Below are positions 42,471-51,473 of a stretch of DNA of 53,037 bases, in pieces. The first letter of the stretch is position 1; every line of letters starts with the position of its first letter. The notes under the pieces were generated by a model that worked only from the letters and a program-made list of their open reading frames with translations, did no database searches and had not been told where the DNA came from. Source of the stretch: Bryobacterales bacterium (lineage in GTDB: Bacteria > Acidobacteriota > Terriglobia > Bryobacterales > Bryobacteraceae); NCBI GenBank assembly GCA_020851655.1, contig JADZCI010000311.1:1-53037 (forward strand), in the 5' to 3' direction. The position numbers were made by a program, and so were the translations under genes.

Positions 42471-43280
42471 ATGCCCTTGTTACGTGTGTTGCTTCCTGCG
42501 GCCGGGACGGCATTTTTGTTGATGCCGGGCGTCTTCGCGGCCGAGCCCAAGACTCTGGCCTGTCAGGACAGCGGCGGGAACCGCGATTCCCACCGCGTTT
42601 GCGAGATGCGGGAAATGACTTTGGGAGCGCCTGGCAAGCTGTCCGTGGATGCCTCCCCGAATGGCGGGATCAACGTCTCGGGCGAATCCCGGGGTGACAT
42701 CCTGGTGCGCGCCAAAGTGGAAGCGAATGCGCCGTCCGAGTCCGAGGCGAAGAGCCTGTTGAGCCGGATCACCATCCGGACGGCGGGCGGCGATGTGAGC
42801 GCTGACGGACCCACCGGTTTGGGGCGTCACACCTGGTGGTCGGTGAGTTACGAGATCCACACGCCGCAACGCATTGACCTCAACCTGAAAACAGTCAATG
42901 GTGGAATCGGCATCAGTTCCGTTGGCGGAGACGTGGCGTTCCGCACGACAAACGGCAGCGTCACTCTCACCGGGCTGAGCGGCAAAGTGACCGGAGGCGC
43001 CACCAATGGCGGACTCATGGTGACTCTCGACGGCGACCGCTGGAATGGGGAGATGATGGATGTCCACACGACCAATGGCGGGGTCCAGATTTCGATGCCA
43101 GCCAACTATAGCGCCCGGCTGGAAGCCGGCACGGTGAATGGCGGATTCTCGAGCGACCTGCCCGTCGCAGTCTCTGGGGCGATGGACAAGAAGAACATCG
43201 ACGCCTCGCTGGGCAGCGGCGGTGCCCCGATCAGGGTGCACACCACCAACGGCGGCATCCGAATCCGGCGGAAGATCTGA
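42471..43280 (+). CDS. DUF4097-type beta-repeat exported protein
   Basis: A 269-aa protein with a signal peptide (LLPAAGTAFLLMPGVFAA). Repeating short beta-helix-like units contain TNGG or VNGG turns (VNGGIGISSVGGDVAF, TTNGSVTLTGLSG, ATNGGLMVTL, TTNGGVQISM, TVNGGFSSDL, TTNGGIRIRR), the hallmark of DUF4097/DUF4098 'putative adhesin' domains. The ribosome site AGGAGAG is good. In other bacteria the family is often tied to sigma/anti-sigma genes. None lies beside it here. It is convergent with the PAS gene. Confidence 0.92.
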   Translation: MPLLRVLLPAAGTAFLLMPGVFAAEPKTLACQDSGGNRDSHRVCEMREMTLGAPGKLSVDASPNGGINVSGESRGDILVRAKVEANAPSESEAKSLLSRITIRTAGGDVSADGPTGLGRHTWWSVSYEIHTPQRIDLNLKTVNGGIGISSVGGDVAFRTTNGSVTLTGLSGKVTGGATNGGLMVTLDGDRWNGEMMDVHTTNGGVQISMPANYSARLEAGTVNGGFSSDLPVAVSGAMDKKNIDASLGSGGAPIRVHTTNGGIRIRRKI

Positions 43281-43293
43281 TCCTGGGGATCAG
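43277..43293. terminator. Short hairpin spanning two convergent stop codons
   Basis: CTGATCC-TGG-GGATCAG is a perfect 7-bp stem that contains the DUF4097 stop and the PAS-gene stop. There is no T-run on either side, so its role in termination is uncertain. Confidence 0.35.
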
Positions 43294-44120
43294 ACCAGGC
43301 GGCAGATGTGGGCGATGCCGCGGAGTTCTCCGTCCCTGAGGAGCGGCGACATGGTCAGTTCGACCGGCAGGTGGGCGCCGTCTTTGTGGATGCGCACGGT
43401 GCGGACCTGCGAAACCGTCTCCCCGCGCTCGATAATGCGAGCCGATTGGGCGCCTTCTTCGGACCGTAGTTCCGGGGGTATGAGAGAAGAAATGTGGCTG
43501 CCCACAATTTCCGGCGCCGTGTAGCCGAACATGCGCTCGGCGCCCGGATTCCAGGACTGTATTGTGCCATCCGGCGCTTTGGCGAAGATCGCGCAGGGCG
43601 CCACACGCGCCATGGCCGCCAGTTCCAGGGCGACGAGTTCAGCCTGGCGCCGCGCCGTGACATCGCGATGATTGCAGACCACCGCCATCAGCGCGGGATG
43701 GTCGCGCATGTCCGTCAGCACGGATTCAATCCAGCGAATGGCGCCGTCCGGTTCCGGGATTCGGACCTCGACGGTGACCTGGCGGTCGGCGCCGGTTCGC
43801 AGCCGCCAATAGGCATGTTGGAGGCGCGGGATGTCCTCGCGGTGGACGAGAGAGAACAGCGAGTGGCCGCGAAGCGCCGAGTCCTGGTATCCCAGGATGC
43901 CCTTGACCAGACGGAGAACATCCCCGTCAATCGTGGTGAGTACGATGCCATCGCCGCTGGCGGCGATGAGCGCCTCAAAAACGGCGGCGTTGCGCTCGAT
44001 CGTATCTTCCAGGCGCCGGAGGTTGGCGACGCGCTCCTCGAGTTCGGAGACATGCTCGCGAAGCGCTTGGTTTTCGGCCGCCAGTTCGCCGTAGTCCAGT
44101 GTTGGGGAGGGAGTTTCCAT
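43290..44120 (-). CDS. Tandem PAS-domain protein without output domain
   Basis: A 276-aa soluble protein with a short coiled coil (about 5-35, ELAAENQALREHVSELEERV), a PAS/PAC unit (about 38-160, GDGIVLTTIDGDVLRLVKGILGYQDSALRG ... AVVCNHRDVTARR), and a second PAS (about 165-275, APCAIFAKAPDGTIQSWNPGAERMFGY ... RTVRIHKDGAHLPVELTMSPLLR). No kinase, cyclase or DNA-binding part follows. The ATG at 44120 is 4 bp after the upstream stop, so it is coupled to the GGDEF-like gene, and the two probably act together. Confidence 0.92.
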   Translation of the reverse strand: METPSPTLDYGELAAENQALREHVSELEERVANLRRLEDTIERNAAVFEALIAASGDGIVLTTIDGDVLRLVKGILGYQDSALRGHSLFSLVHREDIPRLQHAYWRLRTGADRQVTVEVRIPEPDGAIRWIESVLTDMRDHPALMAVVCNHRDVTARRQAELVALELAAMARVAPCAIFAKAPDGTIQSWNPGAERMFGYTAPEIVGSHISSLIPPELRSEEGAQSARIIERGETVSQVRTVRIHKDGAHLPVELTMSPLLRDGELRGIAHICRLV

Positions 44121-44124
44121 AAGC

Positions 44125-45135
44125 TCAGCAGTAGTCCCGCGTGCCCTGTGCGGCGACAAACCGGTCGATGAATGTGGGGATGTTGGTCGCCGGAGGGATC
44201 AGCGCCATCACCGTCCATGCCAGCGCCAGCGGAATGAGCACCGTCCGTCCTCCGACGTCCAGGGACGTATCGGTGCGGCTGTCGAAGACGCGGCGCAAGC
44301 CAGCTCGGACATGATCGACCAAGTCGTTCCGGTACAGGACGGCGACAAAGGTGGGGCCACCCCAGCGGAAAAGCAGGTCCCCTTCGCGAATGATGGACGA
44401 CTCAATGTGCTTCCGCATTTCGCGCAGCACCTGGTCGCCCATTTCCTTGCCGAAGCGGGCATTCAGCGCTTGAAGCCGGTCGGTAACCAAGGTGACGACA
44501 TAGGCGCGCTGTCCGGACCGCAGAGCATCGGCAAACGCGGTCTTGGCGGCAGCCTGCGACGGCAATCCCGTCACCGGGTCGTTGCCCGGCGATATGGCCA
44601 GGGCGCTGTCCTGGGCTCTCATGATGCTTTGTTTCAGTTCCAGGACCAGCGACTCGCTCTCGATCCGCTGCCGCGTCACTTCGGCCCGCACCTTCTCCAG
44701 ACACTCGCTCAGCCGCATGCGGACGGCCTGGATGTCTTCAACCGCGCCAGCCTTTTCCAGGTCTTTCTTGATTTGAGACAGGGCGCCGGCCGACCGGTCG
44801 CTGCCGCCGGAAATCGTAATGACCGCCTGGGTGAGCATGGCGATCATGTTCTGCATTTCGACGCCTTGCAGCCTCAGGCCACGAATGGCGCGTTGATTGT
44901 AATCTTCCAGCGCCTGCACGACCGAACCCGCCAGCACGAGATAATGGGAGACTTCGTGATCGGGTTCGAGCCCGGCGATGAAGCCCTTCATCCGGTCCTT
45001 GAACTGCTCGAAGTCGAGATGGTCCGTACAGACGGCGTGGTCGGCAATCCCCTGAAGCAGGAGTGCGATGACCTTGCGGAGTAGAACCTGCTCCTCCTGT
45101 TCGCCGAGATAGCGCTTGATGGAAACCAGTGGCAT
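44125..45135 (-). CDS. GGDEF-domain protein with degenerate active site
   Basis: A 336-aa protein with a helical N-terminal region (about 1-190) and a C-terminal GGDEF-like fold (about 190-310, DPVTGLPSQAAAKTAFADAL ... RAYVVTLVTDRLQALNARFGKEMGDQVLREM). The catalytic GG(D/E)EF motif reads RWGGPTF, so the metal- and substrate-binding acid residues are gone and diguanylate cyclase activity is unlikely. A binding or scaffold role is more likely. The short end contains a hydrophobic stretch (PLALAWTVMALIPPAT). ATG 45135 is preferred to an upstream codon. It is coupled with the PAS protein downstream. Confidence 0.88.
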   Translation of the reverse strand: MPLVSIKRYLGEQEEQVLLRKVIALLLQGIADHAVCTDHLDFEQFKDRMKGFIAGLEPDHEVSHYLVLAGSVVQALEDYNQRAIRGLRLQGVEMQNMIAMLTQAVITISGGSDRSAGALSQIKKDLEKAGAVEDIQAVRMRLSECLEKVRAEVTRQRIESESLVLELKQSIMRAQDSALAISPGNDPVTGLPSQAAAKTAFADALRSGQRAYVVTLVTDRLQALNARFGKEMGDQVLREMRKHIESSIIREGDLLFRWGGPTFVAVLYRNDLVDHVRAGLRRVFDSRTDTSLDVGGRTVLIPLALAWTVMALIPPATNIPTFIDRFVAAQGTRDYC

Positions 45136-45222
45136 GAGGCTTAGGGCTGACCCTAATGGCCTCATCGGCTGAGGAGGGCGTAGACTTTACCCCTGTCTTA
45201 CTGTCCCCGGCTGCGGAACCGG

Positions 45223-46377
45223 TCAGGACTTCCAGCTTTTACGGAAATCAAACATGGCCTCGCGAATCGGCGTGCCCAACACTTCGATGCGGTTCAGATC
45301 GCGAGTGCCCAGGCCCACGTCCTCGGCGAGTTTCAAGGTTGAATCGCAAGTCTCAAACGGGGCCGTGCCGCGCACCGCCAGCGGGTCGAAGCCCATCAAC
45401 GCGGTACACACGGCATCGGTCGTGACGCAGTTGGTTCCAGCGGCCAGAAGGCCAGGACTCACCGGCCACACACGCCCGGTCCACGGTCCTTCGCCGCCGG
45501 CCATGGTGTGGACGCCATCGATAATGGCCAGGTGGATGGGCCGGGCGCCGGCGATATCGGTAATGATGCGGGGAATCCGGTACTTGTCTCCGCGGGGCGT
45601 GGCTGGATCGTTTTCCGCGATGGCGCTCTTGGACGGCTGGCGCTGGCCGAAGTGCATCACGGCGCCACGTCCGCCCTTGGGATCTTCGTTCGGCTCATCC
45701 TTGCCCGCGGTGTCGCCATACACGCTGATCGGCGTGCACCCGAAACAGTTCTTGATCGAGAGGGTCACGCCCGCCGTCTTGTGTTCCTTAAGTTTGGCCA
45801 GCGAAACAAACACATCGATCTCGCCGTACGCCGCATTGAAATCGAAGCCCTTGAAGGTATAGCTCCGGCCGGGAACCATCATGCGCGAATAGCTTCTGTG
45901 CGGCCCACGAATGTTCGTGTTCTCCATAACCACATTAGGTGCGGCGCGGAGGAGGGGCGAGGGATCCCAGCCGCACTCAAGCATAAATTCTTCCAGCGGG
46001 TCCGAGCAGGCAAACGCGCCTTCCAGGATCCGGATGCGCCGGGCTCCCGCTTGGCCCATCAGGCTGACGACGTGGCCGACCACGGCCGGATGGGTGTACT
46101 GCGCGTTTTCAGCGGGGGTGTAACCCATGCGGACACGCGGTCCGCCGGTCATGTTGATCTTGATGCCGACGGTTTTGCCCTTGACCAGCTTGCCCAAACC
46201 GCCCAGTTGATCGAACATCGTCCGCAGCGCCGGCCCAAGCTCGGGGCCATAGTTCCGGCAGCGGGCAACGGCCACAGGCGCGGTGGGCGCTTGCGGGTTG
46301 GCGAGGGCGGGTGCGGCCACGGCCGCTCCGGCCGCGCCAAGAAAATGCCTGCGTGAAAACGGCTGTCCCAGGGTCAT
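45223..46377 (-). CDS. DUF362 protein with Tat signal
   Basis: A 384-aa protein exported by Tat (SRRHFLGAAGAAVAAPALA). It has the DUF362 core: KGKTVGIKINMTGG, THPAVVGHVVSLMGQAGARRIRILEG, VSLAKLKEHKTAGVTLSIKNCFGC and IIDGVHTMAGGEGP. No 4Fe-4S ferredoxin cysteine clusters are seen, unlike some DUF362 proteins. Acidobacteria and planctomycetes have many such secreted members of unknown function. Its ATG overlaps the stop of the upstream unrecognised gene by 4 bp. Confidence 0.93.
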   Translation of the reverse strand: MTLGQPFSRRHFLGAAGAAVAAPALANPQAPTAPVAVARCRNYGPELGPALRTMFDQLGGLGKLVKGKTVGIKINMTGGPRVRMGYTPAENAQYTHPAVVGHVVSLMGQAGARRIRILEGAFACSDPLEEFMLECGWDPSPLLRAAPNVVMENTNIRGPHRSYSRMMVPGRSYTFKGFDFNAAYGEIDVFVSLAKLKEHKTAGVTLSIKNCFGCTPISVYGDTAGKDEPNEDPKGGRGAVMHFGQRQPSKSAIAENDPATPRGDKYRIPRIITDIAGARPIHLAIIDGVHTMAGGEGPWTGRVWPVSPGLLAAGTNCVTTDAVCTALMGFDPLAVRGTAPFETCDSTLKLAEDVGLGTRDLNRIEVLGTPIREAMFDFRKSWKS

Positions 46378-47663
46378 GGCTTATGCTCCAATTCTACGGC
46401 AGCGTACACCGCAAACGGCGGAAGGGGCATTTCGTAGCGGCCCATTTCACGGCGAACCGTCAATGCGGCGGCATCCGGTTTGGCCGGATCCAGGATGCGG
46501 GCCGCCCGCACGGGGCGCTGCGACTGCAACAGCACCTGGTGAGCCGCCTGGTGGCGGGCATAGTTCAACAGGTGGACCACGGACCGGGATCCATCGGGCG
46601 CAACCTGATGGTGGAGGCTCAGCGAGCCGCCATTGAAGAGCCGCACCGAATCGTAACGCCGGCTCATCAACAGGTGCGTATCGAGCACCGCTTGCCAGGG
46701 GTCGTCCCAGCCGGGCACGGGTTCGGCAACCCGGCCCTTGCCCAGACTGTAGAGGGTGAAGCGAGGATGCGTACGGTCAGGCGGGCCCAGACCATTCAGC
46801 TTTGCCACCGTTGGCTGGGAGGCCAGCAGCAACCCGCCGGAAGCGGCGAATTGGCCCAGCACGGGCAGAACCTCCGGCGGCGGAGGTTCCTGGCCGGCGT
46901 AGAGGACCGCGCGGAAATCGCGCACGGCCGCCGCTGTGACCTGGTCCGGCGTCGCGGCGCGAAACGCCAGGTCGCGCCGCGCCGCAAGATTCAGGATCTC
47001 AGTTGAAAAGTACTCGTTCGGACCGGAGAAATCGGAGACCACCATCAGGCGGGCATCGACGGACCAGGTTTGCCAGTCAGTGTGCTTCCGCCACCAGGCG
47101 AGCGCGGCGGCCAGGCTCAGCCAGCCCTGTTTCGCCCGCTCAGTCCCTTTGTCAAGCTCCTGGATATGGGCGGGTGAAAGCCAGAGTGGACGGCGCGCGC
47201 CGTAGACCCGGGCTTCGTGAATAGCCAGCAAGTAATCCGGCAGGCCGATGACGTCATTGGCTGGCGGCGCTTCGGCGCGAACCCACACCGGCTTGCCGCG
47301 TGCGCGGCAGCGGGCCAGTTGAATGATCCAGCCATTGGCGTCCAGCCACGGCGTGCCAGTCGGACCGGCGGATTCCGACGTTCCACCCCGGCGCGTGTCG
47401 AGCCCCGGCCAGACGCCATCGGAAATTCCGATGACGGGCGCCGGCGACCGCCAGTCGATCTCTTTTAACGGACGCCATGCCACGCTCGAGTTGTTGGGCG
47501 GCAGACAGTCAATCGACGCCTCCGTGGCCGCCGCGGCGAACTCGGGAGAGGGTTCGGACGGGCAGAGCAGGCAGTTAATGGGAGTCCGGCGCACCAGTTC
47601 GAGGCGCGCGGGGCTCTTCCAGGCGGCAGGCCATTCCATCGGGATCCAGTCGGCGGGTGACAC
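46374..47663 (-). CDS. Unrecognised protein with glutamine-amidotransferase-like C-terminal region
   Basis: About 429 aa. I do not recognise the family. The N-terminal half looks like a TIM-barrel-type carbohydrate enzyme (VIGISDGVWPGLDTRRGG, LDANGWIIQLARCRARGKPVWVRAEAPP). The later half (about 290-380, LMVVSDFSGPNEYFSTEI, DFRAVLYAGQEPPPPEVLPVLGQFAASGGLLLAS in part) resembles the GAT1-like fold found after such barrels. A last beta-rich part (about 380-425) follows. No signal peptide is evident. The start is uncertain: GTG 47663 is listed, ATG 47639 or TTG 47681 are possible, and all begin inside or just after the prenyl synthase gene's end region. It is coupled to the DUF362 gene by an ATGA overlap. 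Confidence 0.72.
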   Translation of the reverse strand: MSPADWIPMEWPAAWKSPARLELVRRTPINCLLCPSEPSPEFAAAATEASIDCLPPNNSSVAWRPLKEIDWRSPAPVIGISDGVWPGLDTRRGGTSESAGPTGTPWLDANGWIIQLARCRARGKPVWVRAEAPPANDVIGLPDYLLAIHEARVYGARRPLWLSPAHIQELDKGTERAKQGWLSLAAALAWWRKHTDWQTWSVDARLMVVSDFSGPNEYFSTEILNLAARRDLAFRAATPDQVTAAAVRDFRAVLYAGQEPPPPEVLPVLGQFAASGGLLLASQPTVAKLNGLGPPDRTHPRFTLYSLGKGRVAEPVPGWDDPWQAVLDTHLLMSRRYDSVRLFNGGSLSLHHQVAPDGSRSVVHLLNYARHQAAHQVLLQSQRPVRAARILDPAKPDAAALTVRREMGRYEMPLPPFAVYAAVELEHKP

Positions 47664-47712
47664 TCTGCCGTCATCATACAAGACGCGGCGGAAACCAGGA
47701 TGATTGGGGCGG

Positions 47713-48714
47713 CTAACGGTCGCGTTCGGCGACCAGTTCGGTGGCGGCGAGCAGCGCCCGCTGCGACGGCGACTCCGGGAAATCGCCGATGATGGAGCGC
47801 GCCTTCCCGGTAAACTCGTGAGCGCGCTCGCGGGCGCGCCGCAGTCCATCACGGCGCTCGACAAACCGTAAGACCTCGCTGAACGGCGCGCGATGGTAGT
47901 CGCGATCCTCCAGCACCGTCTCGATCAGCTTGCGTTCATCGGCGGTTGCCGTCTCCAGCGCGTAAATCAGGGGCAGGGTGACTTTGCCCTCGCGCAGGTC
48001 GTTGCCCACCGGCTTGCCCAGGATGGACTCGCGTGAAGTGAAGTCCAGGATATCGTCCACCATCTGGAACGCCATCCCAAGACTCCAGCCGAACTCGGCG
48101 AGTTGAGCCTTGTCGGCATCCGATGCGCCGGCGGCATGCGCACCCAGCCGCGTGCAGGCGGAAAACAGGCTGGCGGTCTTCCGGTCGATGAGTTCCATCG
48201 AGTCGGCTTCCGTGATGCCGATTCTGCCGATGCGCTCCAGTTGAAGCAGTTCGCCGTCCACCATGTGCTGGGTCAGCGTAATCAGAATGTCGAGAATCTC
48301 GAAATTCCGTTGGCGCAATGCGATCTGGAAAGCCTGCATGTACAGCCAGTCGCCGGCGAGAACCGAGGTGTGGTTGCCCCAGACCATGTTCGCCGACGGT
48401 TTTCCACGGCGCGTTTCGGCGGCATCAATCACGTCATCGTGCACGAGCGTTGCCGTATGGATCAGCTCCACGACGGCGGCGAGTTGGATGGCTTGCGGCG
48501 ACGGCTCGGCAAACAGGCGGCAGGAGATCAACAACAGAATGGGCCGCAGCCGCTTGCCGCCGTTCCCTTCGAGATGACGGGCGATCCGGGACACGGCTTC
48601 GACGCTGCCCACCGACTCCAGGCGCAGTTCCGCTTCCATGCGCTGAAGGTCGGCCGACACCAGGTCGGTGATTTCGCGGGCTGTCAAAGCGAGGCTCAGT
48701 TTACCGAGTCCCAT
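47713..48714 (-). CDS. Polyprenyl diphosphate synthase (long-chain trans type)
   Basis: Builds the isoprenoid tail of quinones by chain elongation of farnesyl or geranylgeranyl diphosphate. The 333-aa protein has both Asp-rich motifs, first VHDDVIDAAETRRGKPS and second FQMVDDILDF, together with GGKRLRPILLL near the N-terminus. The residues before the first motif (IHTATLVHDD) are small, which suits long products, probably a menaquinone or ubiquinone side chain (IspB/HepT-like). It starts 15 bp after the TatD stop. Confidence 0.95.
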   Translation of the reverse strand: MGLGKLSLALTAREITDLVSADLQRMEAELRLESVGSVEAVSRIARHLEGNGGKRLRPILLLISCRLFAEPSPQAIQLAAVVELIHTATLVHDDVIDAAETRRGKPSANMVWGNHTSVLAGDWLYMQAFQIALRQRNFEILDILITLTQHMVDGELLQLERIGRIGITEADSMELIDRKTASLFSACTRLGAHAAGASDADKAQLAEFGWSLGMAFQMVDDILDFTSRESILGKPVGNDLREGKVTLPLIYALETATADERKLIETVLEDRDYHRAPFSEVLRFVERRDGLRRARERAHEFTGKARSIIGDFPESPSQRALLAATELVAERDR

Positions 48715-48729
48715 GAAAGTCGTTCCAGT

Positions 48730-49515
48730 TTACCCGTTGGCCGGAGTTCGCTGCAAACACAAGCGCGCCCAGTTAGCCGTTGTCGCGGCGGCCACTTCCT
48801 CCAGGGTAGCGCCTCGCAGTTCGGCAATCCGCCGGGCGGTGTGAAGCACGTACGCGGGTTCGTTCCGCTTGCCGCGGTAAGGAACCGGCGCGAGATACGG
48901 AGCATCGGTTTCAACCAGCATGCGGTCCAGAGGAGTGAGCCGCGCCGAGTCGTGGACCGCGGTTGCTTTCGGGAAAGTCACGATTCCGGCAAAGCTGAGG
49001 TGGAACCCGAGAGCCAGCGCCTCCTCGGCTTCGGACGGCCCGCCGGAAAAGCAGTGAAAGATGCCACGCGTCACCAGGCTCTCCCGCAGAACGGCGAGCG
49101 TATCGTCCCAAGCCTCGCGCGTGTGGATGATGACCGGCACCCCAGCCCGTCTGGCGATATCGAGCTGCCGCGCGAAAACCTGCCGCTGCGTTTCGCGGGG
49201 GCTGAAATCATAGTGGTAGTCGAGGCCGATTTCGCCGAGCGCGACAACTTTGGGTTTCCGCAGCAGTTCCTCGAGCGCAGGATAGGTGCTCTCGCTGGCG
49301 GCGTTCGCGTTATGCGGATGGACTCCGGCGGTCGCGTAAGCGTTGGGCAGGCGCGCCGCCACACGGAGCCCCGCTTCCAGATCAGGCGGGCCATCGCCGG
49401 TACCGATGGCCACCAGTGTTTCAACGCCGGCCGACCTGGCCCGCTCGACAACGGCATCCAGATCGTCCCGAAACTCCACGCCGTCCAGATGGCAGTGCGA
49501 GTCGACCAGGATCAT
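48730..49515 (-). CDS. TatD-family metal-dependent hydrolase
   Basis: A 261-aa TIM-barrel nuclease/hydrolase. The metal residues of the family are visible: H-x-H (DSHCHLDG), Glu in ALGEIGLDYHYD, His in PVIIHTREAWDD, His in IFHCFSGGPSEAE and Asp in LVETDAPYLAP. It is a Mg-dependent DNase/RNase-like enzyme in the cytoplasm. The start overlaps the metG stop (ATGA). metG-tatD neighbours are common in bacteria. Confidence 0.95.
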   Translation of the reverse strand: MILVDSHCHLDGVEFRDDLDAVVERARSAGVETLVAIGTGDGPPDLEAGLRVAARLPNAYATAGVHPHNANAASESTYPALEELLRKPKVVALGEIGLDYHYDFSPRETQRQVFARQLDIARRAGVPVIIHTREAWDDTLAVLRESLVTRGIFHCFSGGPSEAEEALALGFHLSFAGIVTFPKATAVHDSARLTPLDRMLVETDAPYLAPVPYRGKRNEPAYVLHTARRIAELRGATLEEVAAATTANWARLCLQRTPANG

Positions 49516-51473
49516 TTCAACCTGGCGCCAGCCGGAACGTCCTCGAGAAATGCGGCCAGCACCGGCGAACCGCCCTCGAGCGACGCGGCGACGATCATTC
49601 CGTTGGACTCGATGCCGCGGAGTTTTCGCGGCTGCAAATTCGCCACGATCACGACTTTGCGTCCGACCAATTGCTCCGGCGAATAGGCCTTGGCGATGCC
49701 GGCGACGATGGTGCGCGGCTCTTCCTCGGCCAGATCCACTTTGAGGTGCAAGAGCTTTGCCGCGCCCGGCACCGGTTCGGCTGACAGCACCTGCCCAACG
49801 CGCAGGTCGACCTTGGCGAAGTCGTCGATGGTGATCGCATCCGCCAGGGGCGGAACCCCTTCCGGGCGCGTCCAGGCGGCCTTGATTTCACCGGCGGGCT
49901 CGGCAGTCTTGCCCAGCAGCGTGTCCAGCCGGTCGAGTTCCTGTTCGTCCAATTCGTGCAGCCTTTCTATGGCGGTTTTGGCGTCGATGCGCGGGAACAC
50001 GGTTTCGGGTTCGCCAACCTGCTGGCCGGCCGGCAACTGGGCCCATTCCAATTGGTCGATGCGCATCTCTTCGACGGTGCTGGAATAGCCAAGCTGGCGC
50101 CACAACCGGCCGCAGGCTTCCGGCATGACCGGGGCCATCAGAACCGTTACGATGCGAACGGTTTCGGCGGCGGAATACAGAATCTCATCGAGCAACGCCT
50201 GCGACTCGGCATCCTCTTTCCTGGCCAGTGTCCAAGGCTGATATTGCACAATCGCGCGGTCCATAAACGTAATGAGCGCCCACACCTGCTCCAGCGCGCG
50301 GTGAAACTCGTACCTTTGGAAGGATTCGTGAAAAGCCGAGATCGCCTTTCGCGCCTCATCGGCCACATTGGGCGCGCCTTTTGAATCCGGAATCTTACCG
50401 TTACGATACTGCCGGATCATGGCCAGGCTGCGGCTTGCCAGGTTTCCCAAGCCGTTGGCCAGATCGGCATTGACGCGCGTAATCAGACCGTCGTAGCTGA
50501 AATTGCCATCCTGCCCGAATACCATGTCGCGCAGCAGGAAATATCGCAAGGGATCGGCGCCAACCACCTGCCGCAGCGGTTCCGGCCGGACCACGTTGCC
50601 GCGGGACTTGGACATCTTGACGCTGTCCTTCAAAATCCACCCGTGAGCCACGACCTGTTTGGGCAACGGAAGGTCCGCCGCCATCAGGAAAGCGGGCCAG
50701 TAGATGGCGTGAAAGCGGAGAATGTCCTTGCCGATCAGGTGCAGCGAAGCGGGCCACCAGCCGTCTTCCTTGACCGCCGTGAGATAGCTGATAAGCGCAT
50801 CGAACCAGACGTAGAAAACGTGGTGTCCTTCCACCGGCACGGGGATGCCCCACTGCAAATTGGAGCGGGTAATGGAGAGGTCGCGCAGGCCGCCCTTCAC
50901 AAACGAGACGATCTCGTTGCGGCGAAAGCCGGGCTGCACAAAGCCGGGCTGCTTCTCATAAAGTTCGAGCAGCCGGTCTTGCAAGGAGGAGAGCTTGAAG
51001 AAGTAGTTTTCTTCGGTCACCGTTTCCGTCGGGCGGCCGCAGTCGGGGCAGGGGTCTCCAGGTTGAGCGTCGTTGACATACAACTCGTCGTGGACGCAGT
51101 ATTGGCCGGTGTAGGTGGCGGGAAAGATGTAGCCGTTGGCCCGGCAGCGCTCAAAAAGCCACTGCACCACCTTGTGATGCCGTTCATCGGAGGTGCGGAT
51201 GAAGCGATATGAAACGTTGAATCGGTCCCACTGGGCGCGAAACTCCGCGGCCAGATCGCCGGCGAATTCGACCGGCGCCACACCCTTCCTGATCGCGGCC
51301 CGTTCCACCTTCTGGCTGTGTTCGTCGCTGCCGGTGACCAGAAGCGTTTCTTCGCCGAGCATCGCGTGATAGCGCCGGATGCTGTCGGCCGCCAGTGTGC
51401 AGTAAGCGGTGCCGAGGTGAGGCGTCGAATTGACGTAGTAGATCGGTGTTGTGAGATAGAACCTGTCGCTCAT
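49512..51473 (-). CDS. metG: Methionyl-tRNA synthetase with C-terminal tRNA-binding domain
   Basis: Charges tRNA-Met in the cytoplasm. From ATG 51473 the protein is 653 aa. The class I signature is PHLGTAY (HIGH-like), the second is VKMSKSRGN (KMSKS). A cysteine-bearing zinc-type knuckle is seen as YCVHDELYVND-PCPDCG. The anticodon domain is followed by an EMAP/Trbp111-like domain (about 545-653, IDDFAKVDLRVGQVLSAE ... NLQPRKLRG). The ATG overlaps the larC stop (ATGA), and upstream in-frame codons lie inside larC, so 51473 is the right start. Confidence 0.97.
   Translation of the reverse strand: MSDRFYLTTPIYYVNSTPHLGTAYCTLAADSIRRYHAMLGEETLLVTGSDEHSQKVERAAIRKGVAPVEFAGDLAAEFRAQWDRFNVSYRFIRTSDERHHKVVQWLFERCRANGYIFPATYTGQYCVHDELYVNDAQPGDPCPDCGRPTETVTEENYFFKLSSLQDRLLELYEKQPGFVQPGFRRNEIVSFVKGGLRDLSITRSNLQWGIPVPVEGHHVFYVWFDALISYLTAVKEDGWWPASLHLIGKDILRFHAIYWPAFLMAADLPLPKQVVAHGWILKDSVKMSKSRGNVVRPEPLRQVVGADPLRYFLLRDMVFGQDGNFSYDGLITRVNADLANGLGNLASRSLAMIRQYRNGKIPDSKGAPNVADEARKAISAFHESFQRYEFHRALEQVWALITFMDRAIVQYQPWTLARKEDAESQALLDEILYSAAETVRIVTVLMAPVMPEACGRLWRQLGYSSTVEEMRIDQLEWAQLPAGQQVGEPETVFPRIDAKTAIERLHELDEQELDRLDTLLGKTAEPAGEIKAAWTRPEGVPPLADAITIDDFAKVDLRVGQVLSAEPVPGAAKLLHLKVDLAEEEPRTIVAGIAKAYSPEQLVGRKVVIVANLQPRKLRGIESNGMIVAASLEGGSPVLAAFLEDVPAGARLK

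Noticed and set aside
48103..49686. A 527-codon open frame on the plus strand
   Set aside because: It runs antisense to the polyprenyl synthase, TatD and metG genes, all of which have full diagnostic motifs. High-GC codon bias explains the long antisense frame, and its product has no domain character.
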